Shown: positions 27,360 to 36,326, numbered from the stretch's first letter. The stretch is DNA of 64,000 bases from Amycolatopsis sp. NBRC 101858 (GCF_030269325.1 NZ_BSTD01000002.1:1798001-1862000), one strand, 5' to 3'. Program-made: numbers and translations. The notes: generated by a model not told the origin, from the sequence alone.

Positions 27360-30300
27360 GTCTGTTGGCCGGCCATGGGCGGCATGGGCCAGTTCGAACG
27401 CGCAGTTGGCCTCGTTCTGCCCGTCACCGAGTTCGACGAACAGTGAGCAGGCGGCGGCCAGCACGTCGATCGCCGTCGCCGTGTTGCCGAGCATCGCGTG
27501 GGCCCGGCCCAGGTGGAGCTGTACCCGCGCGGTGCAGCGCCGATCTCGCTGGCCTTCCACGATCTCCAGCGCCCGCGTCAACTGCCGCAACGCCTTCGCC
27601 GGAGCGTTCTGCTTGATGTTGAACTCGCCGCAGCGGGTCAACACGGCGGCAGTGCGGTGGTCGTCGCCCAGTGTCATGGCTCGTTCCAACGCCTCTTCCA
27701 GCAGCGTCCAGGCTCGCTCGGGCCTGCCCTCGGCCAGGTGCAGCGTCGCCGCTCCGGCGCGGAGCTGGATCTCGAGGTGGCGGTCGCCGGTCTCGATCGC
27801 CAGTACGGTCGCGCGCGCGTTGAAATCCAGTGCCGCGCCGGCTTGGCCGGTGACCCGGTAGGTGGTGGCCAGGCCGCCGAGCGCACGCGCGATCCCCGGC
27901 ACGTCGCCCAGCTCTTCGCTGATCGCCAACGACTCCCGTAGCGCGGCGAACGCCTCCGGGAACCGGTCCCGGTAGATGTGCAACTGCCCGAGCCCGAGCA
28001 GGAGCGCGGCCCGGCCGCGGCCGTCGGAAACCCCGGCGAGCGCGTCGGTGGTGAACTGGAACCACACCTCGTTGCGGCCACTGTGGTCGAAGTACTGCTG
28101 GCACATGACGGCCAGTTCCCAGCTGTGGTCGGCCATCCCCTCGGCGACGGCGATCTTGATGGCCGCGTGCAGCGCGGGCAGCTCGGCTTCGAACCACTCC
28201 GTGGGGTCTGTGATCGGCTCGCTGCCGGGCTGCCACCGGCTCGCGTCGCCGGGTGCCGGGGTCAATACGCTTCGCGGCAGCCGGGCCGCCGCCTGTTCGC
28301 TGAGGTGGAGCCATCCGCCGAGAGCCCTGGTGATGGTCTGCCGACGTGCAGGCGCCGGTTCCTCCTCGGCCTTCTCGGCCGCGAAGCACCGCAACAGGTC
28401 GTGCAGCCGGTAACGGACCGCGTCCGCGACCCGGCCGGCGGGTTCCACGAGGTTGCAGCCGACGAGGTCCTCCAGCATCCGCTCGGCCGCGCGCGCGTCG
28501 ATCCCCAGCACCGCGGCGGCCAGCCACGCTCCGAAGGTCGGCACGCCCAGCGAGCCCAGCCTGCGGAACAGGATCTGGTGTGTGGCGGGCAGCTGGTGAT
28601 AGCTGATCGCGAAGCTGGCGCGGACGGCGAGGTCGCCGACCGCGAGCCAGTCCAGCCGGGTCCGCTCGGCCGTCAGCCGTTCGGCCAGGTCCGCGGTGTC
28701 CCAATGGGGGCGTTCGGCGAGCAGCGCGCCCGCGACCCGCAGGGCGAGCGGCAGACCGCCGCAGTGCGCCAGCAGCGGCTCGTCGGGCGCGTGCCGCACG
28801 CCGGTGATCGTGCCGAGCAGCCTGGCCGCGTCCTCGTCGCCGAGCAGGCCGGGCCGGACGCGCCTGCCGTGCTCCAGCCCGCTGAGCGACTGGCGGCTGG
28901 TGACGAGGACCGCGCAGCCGGGCGCGGCGGGCAGCAGCGGCCGGACCTGCCGTTCGTGCTGCACGTTGTCGAGCACGATCAGCACCTTGCTGTCGGCGAG
29001 CAGATCCCTCAGCAGCGCCGAACACTCGTCGAGGTCAGAGGGCACCATGTCGACGGGGATGCCCAGTGCGCGCAGGAACCGGGGAAGCACCGTTGCGGCG
29101 CTGGAGTCCCCCAGTGTCGCGAACAGCTGGCCGTCCGGGTACGCGTCGCGGACCTGGTGTGCCAGCCGCACCGCGAACGTCGTTTTTCCGAGGCCGCCGA
29201 CGCCGGAGATGGTCAGCACCAGCGGCTCGCGCCGGTCCGGCGCGCGCAGGTCGGAGGCCAGCTCGGCCAGCAGGTCCGCTCGGCCGGTGAAGCCGGCGAG
29301 ATCCACCGGTAGCTGTTGCGGCCGGTTCACCTCGCGAGGGGCGGTGACCGCGGGTCGCAGCGTCGGTTCACCGCGCAGCACGCCGGCGTGCAGTGCGCGC
29401 AGCGCAGATGACGGCTCGACGCCGAGCTCGGTGACCATGGTCCGACGCAGATCCAGGTAGACGTCCAGCGCTTCCGGTATCCGCCCGGAACGGGCAAGCA
29501 CCGTCATCAGGTGCGCACGGGGCCGTTCGCACAGCGGATACGCGGCGATCTCCGCGGTCAGTTCGTCGACGAGCTCGTCAGTGCGGCCGAGCTGCAAGTC
29601 CGCGTCGACCCGGTCCTCGATCGCGGCCGGTTGCAGTTCATCCCACCGGTCGGCAGCCACCCGCGCGGAGGGCGCGGGAATGTCGGGCAGCGCCCCGGTC
29701 ACGGTGGCCAGGTCGAGTACCGGGTCCGCGCGCAGGATCTGCGCGTGCACGCGCCGCAGCCCGTGCCCGGGGTCCGCGCCGAGCTCGTCGGCCAGCAGGC
29801 GCTTGACGTCGTGGAACACGGCGAGCGCGTCGCCTTGGCGGCCGCTGCGGTAGAGCGCGAGCATCAGCAGCTCCCGCGCGCGTTCGCGGTACGGGTGCTC
29901 GCCGGCCAGCCGGGACAGCTCGGGGATGGCCAGCGCGTGCTCCCCGCGCAGCAGATCGAGCTCGGCGAGGTCTTCCAGCGCGCCGAGGCGGTACTCCTCC
30001 AGCCGGGCGCGTTCGGTGCTGGCCGCCGGGGTGTCGAGACCGGAGAAGGCGGGCCCGCGCCACAGCGCCATCGCCTCGGCGAGGTGCTGTCGCGCGGCGG
30101 CCGGGTCGCCGTCGCTCTTCGCCGCCCGAGCCCGCGCGAGGCCGGACGTGAACCGGGCGCTGTCGAGCTGGTCGGGAACCACCCGCAACGCATACCCCGT
30201 ACCGACCGTCTCCAGCGAGCCGTCGTCCAGCTCCAGCGATCGGCGCACCTCCCCGACGTACTTCTGGACGAGGTTCACCGCGCTCCTCGGCGGCTTTGCG

Positions 30301-30461
30301 CCCCAGACGCCCTCGATGATCTGATCGCGGTCCACCCGGTGATCGGCGTGCAACAGCAGCACCGCGAGCACCAGGAGGCATTTGCCGGAGCCCACTTCGA
30401 GCGCGTCCACCCCGCGCCAGGCAGCGACCGGACCGAGTACACCGAACCGAATTCCGGGCAT
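27357..30461 (-). CDS. AfsR/SARP-type regulator with duplicated BTAD domain, NB-ARC and TPRs
   Basis: 1034 residues. An OmpR-type winged helix (about 1-95, FGVLGPVAAWRGVDALEVGS) is followed by a bacterial transcriptional activation domain (about 98-245). A second BTAD-like copy lies at about 270-370 (AEIAAYPLCERPRAHLMTVL, VYLDLRRTMVTELGVEPSSA). An NB-ARC ATPase has the P-loop GVGGLGKTT near residue 420-428 and a Walker B with KVLIVLDNV near 490. A helical TPR region covers about 760-1030. Such proteins activate secondary-metabolism genes. It is divergent from two small secreted-protein genes. Its TAG stop lies at the edge of the IS remnant, so the last residues may have been altered by insertion. 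Confidence 0.9.
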   Translation of the reverse strand: MPGIRFGVLGPVAAWRGVDALEVGSGKCLLVLAVLLLHADHRVDRDQIIEGVWGAKPPRSAVNLVQKYVGEVRRSLELDDGSLETVGTGYALRVVPDQLDSARFTSGLARARAAKSDGDPAAARQHLAEAMALWRGPAFSGLDTPAASTERARLEEYRLGALEDLAELDLLRGEHALAIPELSRLAGEHPYRERARELLMLALYRSGRQGDALAVFHDVKRLLADELGADPGHGLRRVHAQILRADPVLDLATVTGALPDIPAPSARVAADRWDELQPAAIEDRVDADLQLGRTDELVDELTAEIAAYPLCERPRAHLMTVLARSGRIPEALDVYLDLRRTMVTELGVEPSSALRALHAGVLRGEPTLRPAVTAPREVNRPQQLPVDLAGFTGRADLLAELASDLRAPDRREPLVLTISGVGGLGKTTFAVRLAHQVRDAYPDGQLFATLGDSSAATVLPRFLRALGIPVDMVPSDLDECSALLRDLLADSKVLIVLDNVQHERQVRPLLPAAPGCAVLVTSRQSLSGLEHGRRVRPGLLGDEDAARLLGTITGVRHAPDEPLLAHCGGLPLALRVAGALLAERPHWDTADLAERLTAERTRLDWLAVGDLAVRASFAISYHQLPATHQILFRRLGSLGVPTFGAWLAAAVLGIDARAAERMLEDLVGCNLVEPAGRVADAVRYRLHDLLRCFAAEKAEEEPAPARRQTITRALGGWLHLSEQAAARLPRSVLTPAPGDASRWQPGSEPITDPTEWFEAELPALHAAIKIAVAEGMADHSWELAVMCQQYFDHSGRNEVWFQFTTDALAGVSDGRGRAALLLGLGQLHIYRDRFPEAFAALRESLAISEELGDVPGIARALGGLATTYRVTGQAGAALDFNARATVLAIETGDRHLEIQLRAGAATLHLAEGRPERAWTLLEEALERAMTLGDDHRTAAVLTRCGEFNIKQNAPAKALRQLTRALEIVEGQRDRRCTARVQLHLGRAHAMLGNTATAIDVLAAACSLFVELGDGQNEANCAFELAHAAHGRPTD

Positions 30462-30591
30462 GCGAGTATCCCCCTCCCGGCGCGATAGTACCTCCGGCCA
30501 GCTACTTTCCGTAAGCCTGCAGCGCTACTGCAGTGAGCATTGTGAGGCTTCGGTCGCCAGTCGAACACGGTTGACGAGAGGAAGACCGACG

Positions 30592-31080
30592 ATGGGAATC
30601 AGCACGAAAACACGCCGCTCACCGGGCACGCTGATCGGCAACCCGGGCCGCCGGGTGAAAGCGGTCGCCGTGGGCGCCGCGGCTGCGGCGGCCATCGTCG
30701 CCGGGGCTCCGGTCGCCACCGCGGCGCCGGCCGGATTCGAGGTGATCGTGCGGCACAGCTCCGGCACGATCGTCGGCCACCTCACGGGGAACCTGAGCTG
30801 GTCGACGTCCGGCAGGACGGTGACCTTCTCGAACCAGGCCTTGGCCGTCAAAACCGGCGAGTGCGTGGACGTCGCTTACGCCGGTTACCAGGGGAACACG
30901 CGGGTGACCGACATCTGGGAAGTCCGAGGCGCGTGCCTGACCGGCACCATCGACGACTTCCCCTTGGCGACCGACGTCCCAGGGGGTGTCCAGCAGGTCA
31001 ACATCACCCTGACCGACGTCGACCACCGGAACAAGGCTTCCATCGCCTGCCGCAAGGACCAGTCCGTGTGTCACGCCTGA
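30592..31080 (+). CDS. small secreted protein of unknown function
   Basis: 162 residues. A twin-charged N-terminus (MGISTKTRRSPGT...GRRVK) is followed by a hydrophobic, Ala-rich core (AVAVGAAAAAAIVAGAP) and a signal-peptidase site near ATAAPA (about residue 45). The mature part is beta-rich (EVIVRHSSGTIVGHLTGNLS, TFSNQALAVKTGECVDVAYA) with four Cys that could form two disulfides. I know no family. It is divergent from the SARP gene and a hairpin overlaps its stop codon. Confidence 0.7.
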   Translation: MGISTKTRRSPGTLIGNPGRRVKAVAVGAAAAAAIVAGAPVATAAPAGFEVIVRHSSGTIVGHLTGNLSWSTSGRTVTFSNQALAVKTGECVDVAYAGYQGNTRVTDIWEVRGACLTGTIDDFPLATDVPGGVQQVNITLTDVDHRNKASIACRKDQSVCHA

Positions 31081-31106
31081 CGTGATCGGTGATCAGGTCA
31101 GGCGTG
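31072..31106 (+). terminator. 10-bp hairpin overlapping the stop codon
   Basis: CACGCCTGAC (31072-31081) pairs with GTCAGGCGTG (31097-31106) across a 15-base loop. The stop of the secreted-protein gene is inside the left arm, so a role as terminator is likely. Confidence 0.6.
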
Positions 31107-31201
31107 TCGCTCGTCGAGGCGGGAGCATTCTCGACTCCGGACTCGGAGTCGATCCGGGTGCGGGTGGCTGAGCCCGTGCCGGAACCGAAAGGAAGGAACG
31201 C

Positions 31202-31678
31202 ATGCGATTCACCCGGATTCGACGCGTTGTCTGCGTCGCGATGGTCACCGGCATCGGCCTGCTCGGGCTGGACGTCGCCCCGGCGCTGGCTGTCGGCTGC
31301 ACCTACAACAGCTGCAACGGCAAGGACCCGCAGTCCATGGGGTGCTCGACGGGCGCGAAGAACCTCGACCAGTACACGGACAACTGGGGCGACTACATCG
31401 AGCTCCGCTACTCCTCGACGTGCGGAACGGTCTGGACCCGGATGACGACCACCAACTGCCAGTGGGCCAAGCCCGTGCTGGAGGTCGGGTACATCGACTA
31501 CTACGGCCACTACACCTTGCAGGGCCGGTACAGCAGCGCACAGGGCCTGTGCGTGGAAGGACCACGCCAGGGCTGGTCGGCGATGTCGTCCTCCCGGCGT
31601 GAGCGGATGAGGTTCGAGTCCGACCAGCCCCGCGGCGGCACCAAGGTGCACGTGACCAGCTGTAACGACTGCTACTGA
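31202..31678 (+). CDS. secreted DUF2690-like protein
   Basis: 158 residues. The signal peptide covers about 1-30 (RRVVCVAMVTGIGLLGLDVA, cleavage near PALA-VG). The mature N-terminus has CTYNSCNGKDPQSMGCSTGA, the hallmark of DUF2690 exported proteins of actinomycetes, followed by a beta-rich region with RYSSTCGTVWTRM. Eight Cys in the mature part suggest several disulfides. It is in line with the other secreted gene and ends with its own hairpin. Confidence 0.85.
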   Translation: MRFTRIRRVVCVAMVTGIGLLGLDVAPALAVGCTYNSCNGKDPQSMGCSTGAKNLDQYTDNWGDYIELRYSSTCGTVWTRMTTTNCQWAKPVLEVGYIDYYGHYTLQGRYSSAQGLCVEGPRQGWSAMSSSRRERMRFESDQPRGGTKVHVTSCNDCY

Positions 31679-31687
31679 ATTCCTCGC

Positions 31688-31728
31688 GCCCTCCCGGATC
31701 GGCGGTGGTTCTGCGGATCCGGGAGGGC
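31688..31728. terminator. 13-bp hairpin between convergent genes
   Basis: GCCCTCCCGGATC (31688-31700) pairs perfectly with GATCCGGGAGGGC (31716-31728). It lies ten bases after the DUF2690 stop and before the end of the convergent Asp23/AmaP operon, so it can serve both strands. Confidence 0.7.
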
Positions 31729-31811
31729 TCCTCGGTTGTTTGGTCGTTCCCTATTGGCACGTTGCCCTCCGGCCACCCCATTCGCAGCGCCGGGCCGCGG
31801 CCCTCAACCCG

Positions 31812-32384
31812 TCAGCGGAGGTTGCGCCCGGTGGTGGCGGCGAAGCGGAACTCCACACCCACCGGGAGAGCTTCCAGGTCAAGCGCCTGCAGCAGCCGGG
31901 GCAGGGCCTCCGCCGCCAGGTGTTCGCGGACCTCCTGCGGGTCACCGTCCTGAGCCAGCGTGATGACCAGGGCCAGGGTCGGCGCTTCCCGGGTTCCCGC
32001 CAACGTCGCGCGCGCCTGGTGGACGCCGGGATGGGCGCGCAGTTCTTCGGTGAACGGGGCGACGGCGGTGTCGGCCGCCAGTTCGGTGCGGCCGCGGTCC
32101 GGGTCGGTGTCGAAACGCCACGTCCGGGTCGGTGGCCGGCGGGTCAGCTGGGCGAGGATCCAGCGCAGCGCTAGCAACCCCAGCAGCACCGCGACCGCGG
32201 CGGTGACGTACCAGACCCACGTCGGCGGCGCGGCCGTGCCGGGCACCAGCGTGGCCGCCGGGTCGAGGACGCGCAGGCGCCCGAAGTGTGTCGCCACCGC
32301 GAATCCGCCGGCGGCCAGCAGGAGCAGTCCGAGCAAGGCCAGCACCGTGCGGTTGAGGCGGGCCGGGCGGTTGAGGTCGGTCAT
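31812..32384 (-). CDS. AmaP-like alkaline-shock membrane anchor protein
   Basis: 190 residues. Two hydrophobic segments (about 10-30 and 55-77) are followed by a cytoplasmic domain with LAADTAVAPFTEELRAHPGV and LVITLAQDGDPQEVREHLAA. This is the layout of AmaP, which anchors Asp23 at the membrane in Staphylococcus. It is the last gene of a six-gene minus-strand operon with Asp23-family proteins. Its ATG overlaps the stop of the preceding gene (ATGA). Confidence 0.8.
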   Translation of the reverse strand: MTDLNRPARLNRTVLALLGLLLLAAGGFAVATHFGRLRVLDPAATLVPGTAAPPTWVWYVTAAVAVLLGLLALRWILAQLTRRPPTRTWRFDTDPDRGRTELAADTAVAPFTEELRAHPGVHQARATLAGTREAPTLALVITLAQDGDPQEVREHLAAEALPRLLQALDLEALPVGVEFRFAATTGRNLR

Positions 32385-32908
32385 GTCGTCCTCCTCGGGG
32401 CGCGGACCCGCACCGCCACCGCGGGCCGGGTGGCCGGGCCGATCCGGTCCAGCCGGTCGGCGACCGCCGTGCGGACGGCGTCGGCCAGGCCGTCGGGACG
32501 GGTGCGGGCGGTGTCGACGCGGACCTTGACCCGCCGCCGGCCGAGCTTCACCCGGGCCGCGGCGACGCCGTCGACGCCGGCCGCGGCGGTGCGCAGGGTC
32601 GTGCGGTAGCCGCCGCGGGCGACGCCGGAATCGAACCGCCCGGTCAGCGGCAGCACGGTGGCCGTCCCGGGCAGGATCGCGGCGAGCAGCAGCACCAAGC
32701 CGGCCAACGCGAGAACACCTCCGGCGACGGCGGTCGCGATATCGTTCCAGCGCAGGTCGTGCAGCGTGGCGGCGACGGTGTCGTAGCTGATCCAGGGACG
32801 TTCGCCGAGGAGGCGCTGGATGGCGCTCACGGCGACGAGCACGCACGCGGCCAGCAGCACGAGCGCGCTCAGCAGAGCCGGGACGCTGCGGCGTGGACGG
32901 CGTTTCAT
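32381..32908 (-). CDS. DUF6286-like membrane protein
   Basis: 175 residues with two transmembrane segments (about 9-30 and 60-82) and a C-terminal soluble part (AAAGVDGVAAARVKLGRRRV, DGLADAVRTAVADRLDRIGP) that resembles the DUF6286 family found next to Asp23 genes. It probably belongs to the envelope-stress complex encoded by the operon. It is overlapped at both ends by neighbours. Confidence 0.75.
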   Translation of the reverse strand: MKRRPRRSVPALLSALVLLAACVLVAVSAIQRLLGERPWISYDTVAATLHDLRWNDIATAVAGGVLALAGLVLLLAAILPGTATVLPLTGRFDSGVARGGYRTTLRTAAAGVDGVAAARVKLGRRRVKVRVDTARTRPDGLADAVRTAVADRLDRIGPATRPAVAVRVRAPRRTT

Positions 32909-33270
32909 TCGACCCTCCGGGACGTGGCGACGGGGCTGTGCAGGGCGGTCACGGTGATGTCGACGCGCGTGACGGTGAGGCCGGTCAGCTCCTCGACGCG
33001 TCGCTCGAGGTGCTCGCGGGCCCGCTCGGTCGTCCGGGTCACCGACGCCGGGTAGGTGATCGAGAGGCGCACGTCCAGCGCCACCTCGCCGCCGGTGATG
33101 TGGGCGGTGACCTTGGCGGACCGGTCGGGGTCTTCGGCGCCGAGGCTGACGCCGAGGACTCGGCCGGCGGCGCCGCCGACCTCGTCGATTTCCCGCACCG
33201 CGTGAGCGGCCAGGCGTTGCACGGCCTGGTCGGCGATGGTGAGTGTGCCGCGTTCGAGGGTGGCGGTCAC
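32905..33270 (-). CDS. Asp23/Gls24-family envelope stress protein
   Basis: 121 residues. The family pattern is complete: GTLTIADQAVQRLAAHAVRE, EVALDVRLSITYPASVTRTT and a C-terminal strand LTGLTVTRVDITVTAL. Asp23 proteins line the inner face of the membrane and support cell-wall stress tolerance. The stop overlaps the next start by four bases (ATGA). It is one of three Asp23-type proteins here. Confidence 0.9.
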   Translation of the reverse strand: MTATLERGTLTIADQAVQRLAAHAVREIDEVGGAAGRVLGVSLGAEDPDRSAKVTAHITGGEVALDVRLSITYPASVTRTTERAREHLERRVEELTGLTVTRVDITVTALHSPVATSRRVE

Positions 33271-33275
33271 GGTGC

Positions 33276-33452
33276 TCAGCCCCGGTCGCGCCCGGACAGC
33301 TGGGACAGGTCGAGCTTGCCGTCGAGGACGCGGCCGACGAGGAACCCGATCGCGCCGAGGACGGCGACGGCGGCGAACGCCCCGAACCCGCCGAAGGCGA
33401 CAGCCAGGCCGAGCACGAGGCCGGTCAGGAGGCCGAGCTGGGTGGAATTCAC
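33276..33452 (-). CDS. 58-residue membrane protein (DUF2273-like) in the Asp23 operon
   Basis: A GTG at 33452 opens a 58-residue frame: VNSTQLGLLTGLVLGLAVAF, GGFGAFAAVAVLGAIGFLVG, RVLDGKLDLSQLSGRDRG. Two short Gly/Ala-rich membrane segments are followed by a charged tail. DUF2273 proteins of this size and topology accompany Asp23 genes. The GTG overlaps the stop of the preceding gene (GTGA), and the frame ends six bases before the next Asp23 gene. It is easily missed because of its length. Confidence 0.8.
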   Translation of the reverse strand: MNSTQLGLLTGLVLGLAVAFGGFGAFAAVAVLGAIGFLVGRVLDGKLDLSQLSGRDRG

Positions 33453-33757
33453 GACACCTTCTCCTTCGCTTGCTGCTCCACAGTGGGATGTTCGGCGAGG
33501 TCCGCCAGAATGACGTGCACGGCCCGGCCGGTGACGCCCGCCGCGGCCCTCACGGCCGCGGCGAGGTCGGCGGCCACCACCGGAAAGTGCGCGGTGACGG
33601 CGATGGTGACGTCTTCGTCGCGGACCCGGACGCCCTTGATCCGCCGCGGCGGGTCGAGGGTGGCGATCTCCCCGAACCGGCCGCCGTGCAGGCCGGCCAC
33701 GTCGGGCACGGCCAGCACGGCGGCGGCGATCCGGGCGGCGTCGGGCTCGGGGGTCAC
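33449..33757 (-). CDS. short Asp23/Gls24-related protein
   Basis: 102 residues from a GTG at 33757 that overlaps the previous stop (GTGA). It contains ARIAAAVLAVPDVAGLHGGR, RRIKGVRVRDEDVTIAVTAH and DLAAAVRAAAGVTGRAVHVI, which follow the Asp23 strand-helix pattern in reduced form. It probably assembles with the longer Asp23 proteins. Confidence 0.7.
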   Translation of the reverse strand: MTPEPDAARIAAAVLAVPDVAGLHGGRFGEIATLDPPRRIKGVRVRDEDVTIAVTAHFPVVAADLAAAVRAAAGVTGRAVHVILADLAEHPTVEQQAKEKVS

Positions 33758-34221
33758 TGCACCCGGCCGGTGTCGGTGTCGTCGCCTTCGTCGTCCGACG
33801 GCAGGTGCAGGTCGCCGACGTGGATGTTCACCTCGACGACCTCCAGCCCGGTCATCTGCTCGACCGCGGTGATCACGTTGCGGCGCACCGAACGTGAGAG
33901 GTCGGCGATCGAGACGCCGTACTCGACGACCAGCTGCAGGTCGACGGCGGCCTGCTTCTCCCCCACCTCGACCGACACGCCCTGGCCCGCTGAGGCGGTC
34001 GCGCCCGGGATCCGCTCCCGGATCGCCGAGAACGCCCGCGCCGCACCCCCGCCGAGGGCGTGCACACCGGGGATTTCGCGGGTGGCCAGGCCGGCGATCT
34101 TCTGCACCACGACGTCGGAGATCGACGTCGAGCCCTGGGCGCTCACCAGCGCACCCTCGGTCTTCGCGGCGGGCTGGGACGAGGTGGTCTGCGCGGGAAC
34201 CTTGGTGGCAGCGGCGGTCAT
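33754..34221 (-). CDS. Asp23/Gls24-family protein, first gene of the operon
   Basis: 155 residues from the ATG at 34221. A low-complexity N-terminus (1-35, Ala/Thr/Ser) precedes the Asp23 domain: ISDVVVQKIAGLATREIPGV, VSVEVGEKQAAVDLQLVVEY, SIADLSRSVRRNVITAVEQM, TGLEVVEVNIHVGDLHLP. The tail is acidic. It starts the operon that runs to 31812. The frame is open upstream, but that part is not protein-like. Confidence 0.88.
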   Translation of the reverse strand: MTAAATKVPAQTTSSQPAAKTEGALVSAQGSTSISDVVVQKIAGLATREIPGVHALGGGAARAFSAIRERIPGATASAGQGVSVEVGEKQAAVDLQLVVEYGVSIADLSRSVRRNVITAVEQMTGLEVVEVNIHVGDLHLPSDDEGDDTDTGRVQ

Positions 34222-34350
34222 CGTGGTGTCTCCTTCGCACGGATCGGATGTCTTACGGTGGCAGAGGAACCGACTTCGATTGTTTCCTCCACACAGGACA
34301 GACAGCCGAGCGAGAAGATCGTCACGACCCGATCGTGTGAAGCACGCCAC

Positions 34351-35519
34351 TCACCCCGGAGGTGCGCTCGCGTCGGGGCCAAACCAGTCGAGGCAGACCA
34401 CCATGGCGTCGTCGGTTGTCCCCCCGGCCGCGCGGCGGAGGGCCAGGTCGGCCAAAACGGCGCCCGGAACCTGCGCCGCCGGGAGTCCGCCGGTGTCGGT
34501 GACCGTGCGGGCGAGGCCGGCGTCGCCGTACAGGTCGCCGGTGGGGCCCATGGCGTCGTAGACGCCGTCGCTGACGAAGACCAGCCGGTCGCCGGGCCTG
34601 GCTTGCAGCCGCTGCGTGAGGTAGTCGGTGTCGCCGAAGGCGCCCAGTGGCAGCTGCTCGTCGAAGGACACGCGGCCGGCATCGCCGTCACGCAGCAGCC
34701 ACACGCGCGGGGAACCGGTGTCGACGACGTCCAGCGCGCCGGTCGCCAGGTCGAGCTGCAGCAGCAGGGCGGTGACGTATTCGCGGCCGTCGTAGTGGCT
34801 GTGCAGGGCCTGGTCGGTGAGTTCGGCTTGGGCGGTCAGGGGCACGCTGGCGCGGCGGGCGTTGCGCATGGCGTTGACGGCGAGGTGGGTGACCATGGCG
34901 GCGTCGACGCCGTGTCCCGCGCCGTTGACCAGCGTGACGGTCAGCGACCTGCCCGTCGCGGACCAGTCGAAGCTGTCGCCGTGGACGGCGTAAGCGGGCT
35001 CGAGCTGCCCGCCGAGGGCGAACTCGGGCCGGGTGCAGGAGCGTCCCGGTAACAGCTGCCACTGCATCTCCGCGGCCAGGGTGAGCCGGCTGGTCCGTCG
35101 CGCCTGCAGGTAGAGGTCGGTGTCCCGGCCGGCGACCAGGAGCTCGTGGACGAGTGCTTCGGCGATCCGGGACAGTTCGAGCTGCACCGTCGGGTCCGGT
35201 GCGGTCGCGAAGGTGACCGCCAGGACGCCCAGGCGGTCACCGCGCACCGAGACCGGGACGTGCGCGGTGACCGTGCTCGCGGTCTTTTCGAACGTCACCT
35301 GCTGACCGCTGAACGCGGCGCCCGCCACGGTCCCTGCACCGGCACGGGTTCCTTGCTGCAGGGAAGGTCCGCCACTGGCTGCAGCTCGGTCATGCTGTAG
35401 TCGGTGAGCAGCAGTTCGACGGCCTGAGCGTCCCATCCCGCGGTCAGCACGGCTCGCAGCACCGCGAGCAGTCCGTGCGGCGCGGCTTCGCGCAGCCGGT
35501 CGACCGCCGTCGTCTTCAC
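34351..35519 (-). pseudogene. PP2C-family (SpoIIE-type) phosphatase, frameshifted
   Basis: The start at 35519 (GTG with GAGGAGG upstream) opens a frame reading AVDRLREAAPHGLLAVLRAV and VELLLTDYSMTELQPVADLP, an N-terminal GAF-like sensor. Near 35335 the sense moves to another frame, which reads HVPVSVRGDRLGVLAVTF and continues through the PP2C domain (LTVTLVNGAGHGVDAAMVTH, FVSDGVYDAMG, TDDAMVVCLDWFG) to the stop at 34351. The two frames together give one normal-length serine/threonine phosphatase. The break is in a GC-rich run and could be a sequencing error. If real, the gene is dead or makes only the N-terminus. Confidence 0.75.
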
Positions 35520-35622
35520 CGCGGTGTCCTCCTCGGAGCCCTAGGTTTGCGGGGCTCCTGTCGATGTCGGCCCGAACCGGCTCTTCGGAGAGGCCGAAGA
35601 TCGCTCGTGGCGCTGCCGGACA

Positions 35623-36030
35623 GTGTTCTACCGGTCCCCGGCACACCCGGACGCGCCGACGCTCGCACCCGACGCCCAGGGCCTCATCTGGCTGCCCGAC
35701 GAGGCCTTCGCCGCGGCCTTCGCACAGAACGCCTCGGCCGAGGAACTGGCCGTCTTCCAAGCCGTGCAGCGGCCCATCACGCCGGAGAGCATCACCACCC
35801 CCGTCGGCCGCCCGCGGTGGAAGGATCTCCCCAGCTGGTTCTTGATCGCCGAAAAGGACCGCATGATTCCGGCGGAGACCCAGCGGTTCATGGCCGAGCA
35901 CATGCAGGCCACGGTGCGGACGCACCCCGTCGACCACGCCCCGCTGGTCACCGCACCGTCGTCGGTCACCACGATCATCCTCGAGGCAGCCGACCACGTC
36001 GCCTCGGGGTCACCGCAGGGCTCCGAGTGA
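35623..36030 (+). pseudogene. C-terminal fragment of an alpha/beta hydrolase
   Basis: The frame reads LPDEAFAAAFAQNASAEELA, WKDLPSWFLIAEKDRMIPAE and THPVDHAPLVTAPSSVTTII. This is the last part of a chloroperoxidase-like alpha/beta hydrolase, with the late Asp (EKDRMIP) and the catalytic His (VDHAPL). The oxyanion loop and nucleophile elbow, which lie in the first half, are absent. The fragment begins about 120 bases from the start of the divergent phosphatase gene, with no start signal of its own. Confidence 0.7.
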
Positions 36031-36255
36031 AGTGGTGGCCGGTCTTGAAACGGAGCCTGCAACTCGACGCAGGGTTCACACACGGAATCAGCGCTCATGG
36101 ATCTCGTGCTGCCGGGCTGCGGCGAATGACGTTTCCAGCAGCGACGTCCACTGTGGCTCATTGTGCGAGTGCGCTCTGCTTTCCCGAGCACACGCTGCAT
36201 CTTGGCGTGAAAGGGGCGGCCGGATGCGACCCGAGTCACATCGCGTGAAGACCAG

Positions 36256-36278
36256 TAGCGGTCAGATCCTGACCGCTA
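36256..36278. promoter_or_regulatory. perfect 10-bp palindrome upstream of the VOC gene
   Basis: TAGCGGTCAG (36256-36265) and CTGACCGCTA (36269-36278) are exact reverse complements around ATC. It ends about 48 bases before the VOC-protein start, a typical place for an operator. No regulator gene adjoins it, so the binding protein is unknown. Confidence 0.6.
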
Positions 36279-36326
36279 TCTCGGGCAAAGTCGACCCGGA
36301 CACTAGAACGAACCGCAGGAGGATCG

